A stretch of 59,777 bases of DNA, taken from Microthrixaceae bacterium (GTDB lineage Bacteria > Actinomycetota > Acidimicrobiia > Acidimicrobiales > Microtrichaceae). The DNA lies in assembly GCA_023957995.1 (NCBI GenBank), contig JAMLGK010000019.1, positions 1 through 59,777 on the forward strand, given 5' to 3'. The translations under genes were made by a program, and so were the position numbers. The number at the start of each line of letters is the position of its first letter. The first letter of the stretch is position 1. Under the pieces are notes generated by a model that searched no databases, was not told the DNA's origin, and saw only the letters and a list, made by a program, of their open reading frames with translations. Shown here piece after piece: positions 59,032-59,777 of this stretch.

Positions 59032-59777
59032 GTGTCCGATCACTCCGTGTCAGTCGCGCCGACCGGCGCACCGACCTCCCCCCAGCCCGAGCTCAAGCTG
59101 GGCGCGCTGCCGAAGGCCCTGCTCCGATCGGCGGCGTACTTCACTCCCCCACGCTTCATCCACCGCCGCCGGATGCACCGCTCCGCGGGCATCCCCAGGC
59201 CGGGTGCATCTGCGCTGGCTGCGGTGTCGGTGCTGGCCGACGAGGTGGTGCTGGCAGGGTTCAAGATCACCCGCAACCCACCCACCGATGAGGCCTGGGA
59301 ACGCATCGGGGGCGAAGTCGACGAAGCCCTCGAGCTGTTCGAGCAGCGCGGTTGGCTCGATGATCCGCGCAGCTTCCACGCGACCCCGAGCCCTCCCTCC
59401 GACATCGATGTGCGTGATGTGCGCCGCTGGGAACGACTGGGTCTCCGTTGGGAGCAACTCCGCTGGACGAGCACCTGGCAGCCCGACCCCGAGGATCCGG
59501 GCGCACAGCGATGGATGTCCTATGACCGCAACCACCGCGGATCCGCCTGGCTGCTGCGCCACGAGGGAGACCAACCCCGGCCGTGGGTGGTGGTGCTGCA
59601 CGGGACCGAACAGGGCCGGCTACTGGTGGACCAGCGGGTCTTCCGGGCCAAGCACCTCCATGAAGATCTCGGATGCAACGTCGTGATGCCGCTGCTCCCG
59701 CTGCACGCGTCGCGCCGACCGAGGACCGCGGCAACCACGGGGTTCCCCACCCTCGACGTGCTCGACAACGTCCACGG
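59032..59777 (+). CDS. alpha/beta-hydrolase-like protein, 3' end cut by window edge
   Basis: 248 codons visible from GTG 59032, which has a GAGGGGGAA site 5 nt upstream. The N-terminal ~175 residues are an unrecognised domain (PPRFIHRRRMHRSAG, ADEVVLAGFKITRNPP, RWEQLRWTSTWQP). Then comes PWVVVLHGTEQGRLLVDQR, the strand-HG oxyanion turn of an alpha/beta hydrolase, and NVVMPLLPLHASRRP. The catalytic Ser would lie beyond the edge. Confidence 0.65.
   Translation, partial: MSDHSVSVAPTGAPTSPQPELKLGALPKALLRSAAYFTPPRFIHRRRMHRSAGIPRPGASALAAVSVLADEVVLAGFKITRNPPTDEAWERIGGEVDEALELFEQRGWLDDPRSFHATPSPPSDIDVRDVRRWERLGLRWEQLRWTSTWQPDPEDPGAQRWMSYDRNHRGSAWLLRHEGDQPRPWVVVLHGTEQGRLLVDQRVFRAKHLHEDLGCNVVMPLLPLHASRRPRTAATTGFPTLDVLDNVH

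Overview
The window is GC-rich actinobacterial DNA. A WhiB regulator, many GTG and TTG starts, apparently leaderless genes (a TANNNT -10 box 6 to 8 nt before the start codon) and a GWWQASDGRWYPP-type N-terminus of the kind often seen in Acidimicrobiia all point the same way. I infer a free-living aerobic member of Acidimicrobiia (Microtrichales/Ilumatobacter-like). The placement rests on gene style, not on a 16S gene.

Layout. 1-3858 (minus strand): rubrerythrin, CCG-type Fe-S protein, DUF3501, whiB and trpD (cut by the left edge). 4063-12325: a glycerol-phosphate/ether-lipid-like set (glpD, an alkyl-DHAP-synthase-like flavoprotein, an FGGY kinase), interleaved with a MOSC protein and a DEAD-box helicase fused to a cold-shock domain with a structured leader. 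12382-12768: RNase P RNA (rnpB). 12740-17233: a degraded integrative element lying between two copies of the last 28 bp of rnpB. It carries an integrase remnant, a DUF2510-type membrane protein, a frameshifted lipoprotein, a 20-C tract and a three-gene operon of unknown function. 17450-20431: lipoprotein, haloalkane dehalogenase, GNAT-like protein.

20553-25389 is the most interesting region. A previously unlisted 35-residue Gly-rich peptide gene has its own promoter, Shine-Dalgarno site and terminator. Around it lie an ER-type (Ser/His) S26 peptidase, an HPr-kinase-like protein, a family-5-type nucleotidyltransferase, a PqqD-like RiPP recognition element and an ABC exporter. The peptide has a lasso-style YxxPx[LI] leader, but no lasso cyclase or B2 protease is in the window and the core has no Asp/Glu. 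This looks like an undescribed RiPP pathway.

25607-38518: phosphatase, membrane protein, zinc-ribbon coiled coil, class A PBP, class Ia ribonucleotide reductase behind two NrdR-like boxes, NUDIX, small Cys protein, ileS. 38613-47014: a giant FtsX permease with a C-terminal PH-like domain, site-2 protease, compact malonyl-CoA decarboxylase, degenerate AcpS-like protein, cold-shock protein, PadR plus its membrane partner. 47029-58892 (minus strand): two TrkH paralogues with TrkA (one TrkH has an altered selectivity filter), then a tight ECF sigma / kelch anti-sigma-like / PhoX / sulfatase operon and a Baeyer-Villiger-type monooxygenase. A hydrolase-like gene runs off the right edge.

A recurring oddity is short tandem repeats (14-21 bp) at gene ends and in intergenic gaps, in at least five places. 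No tRNA, rRNA or CRISPR array was seen.
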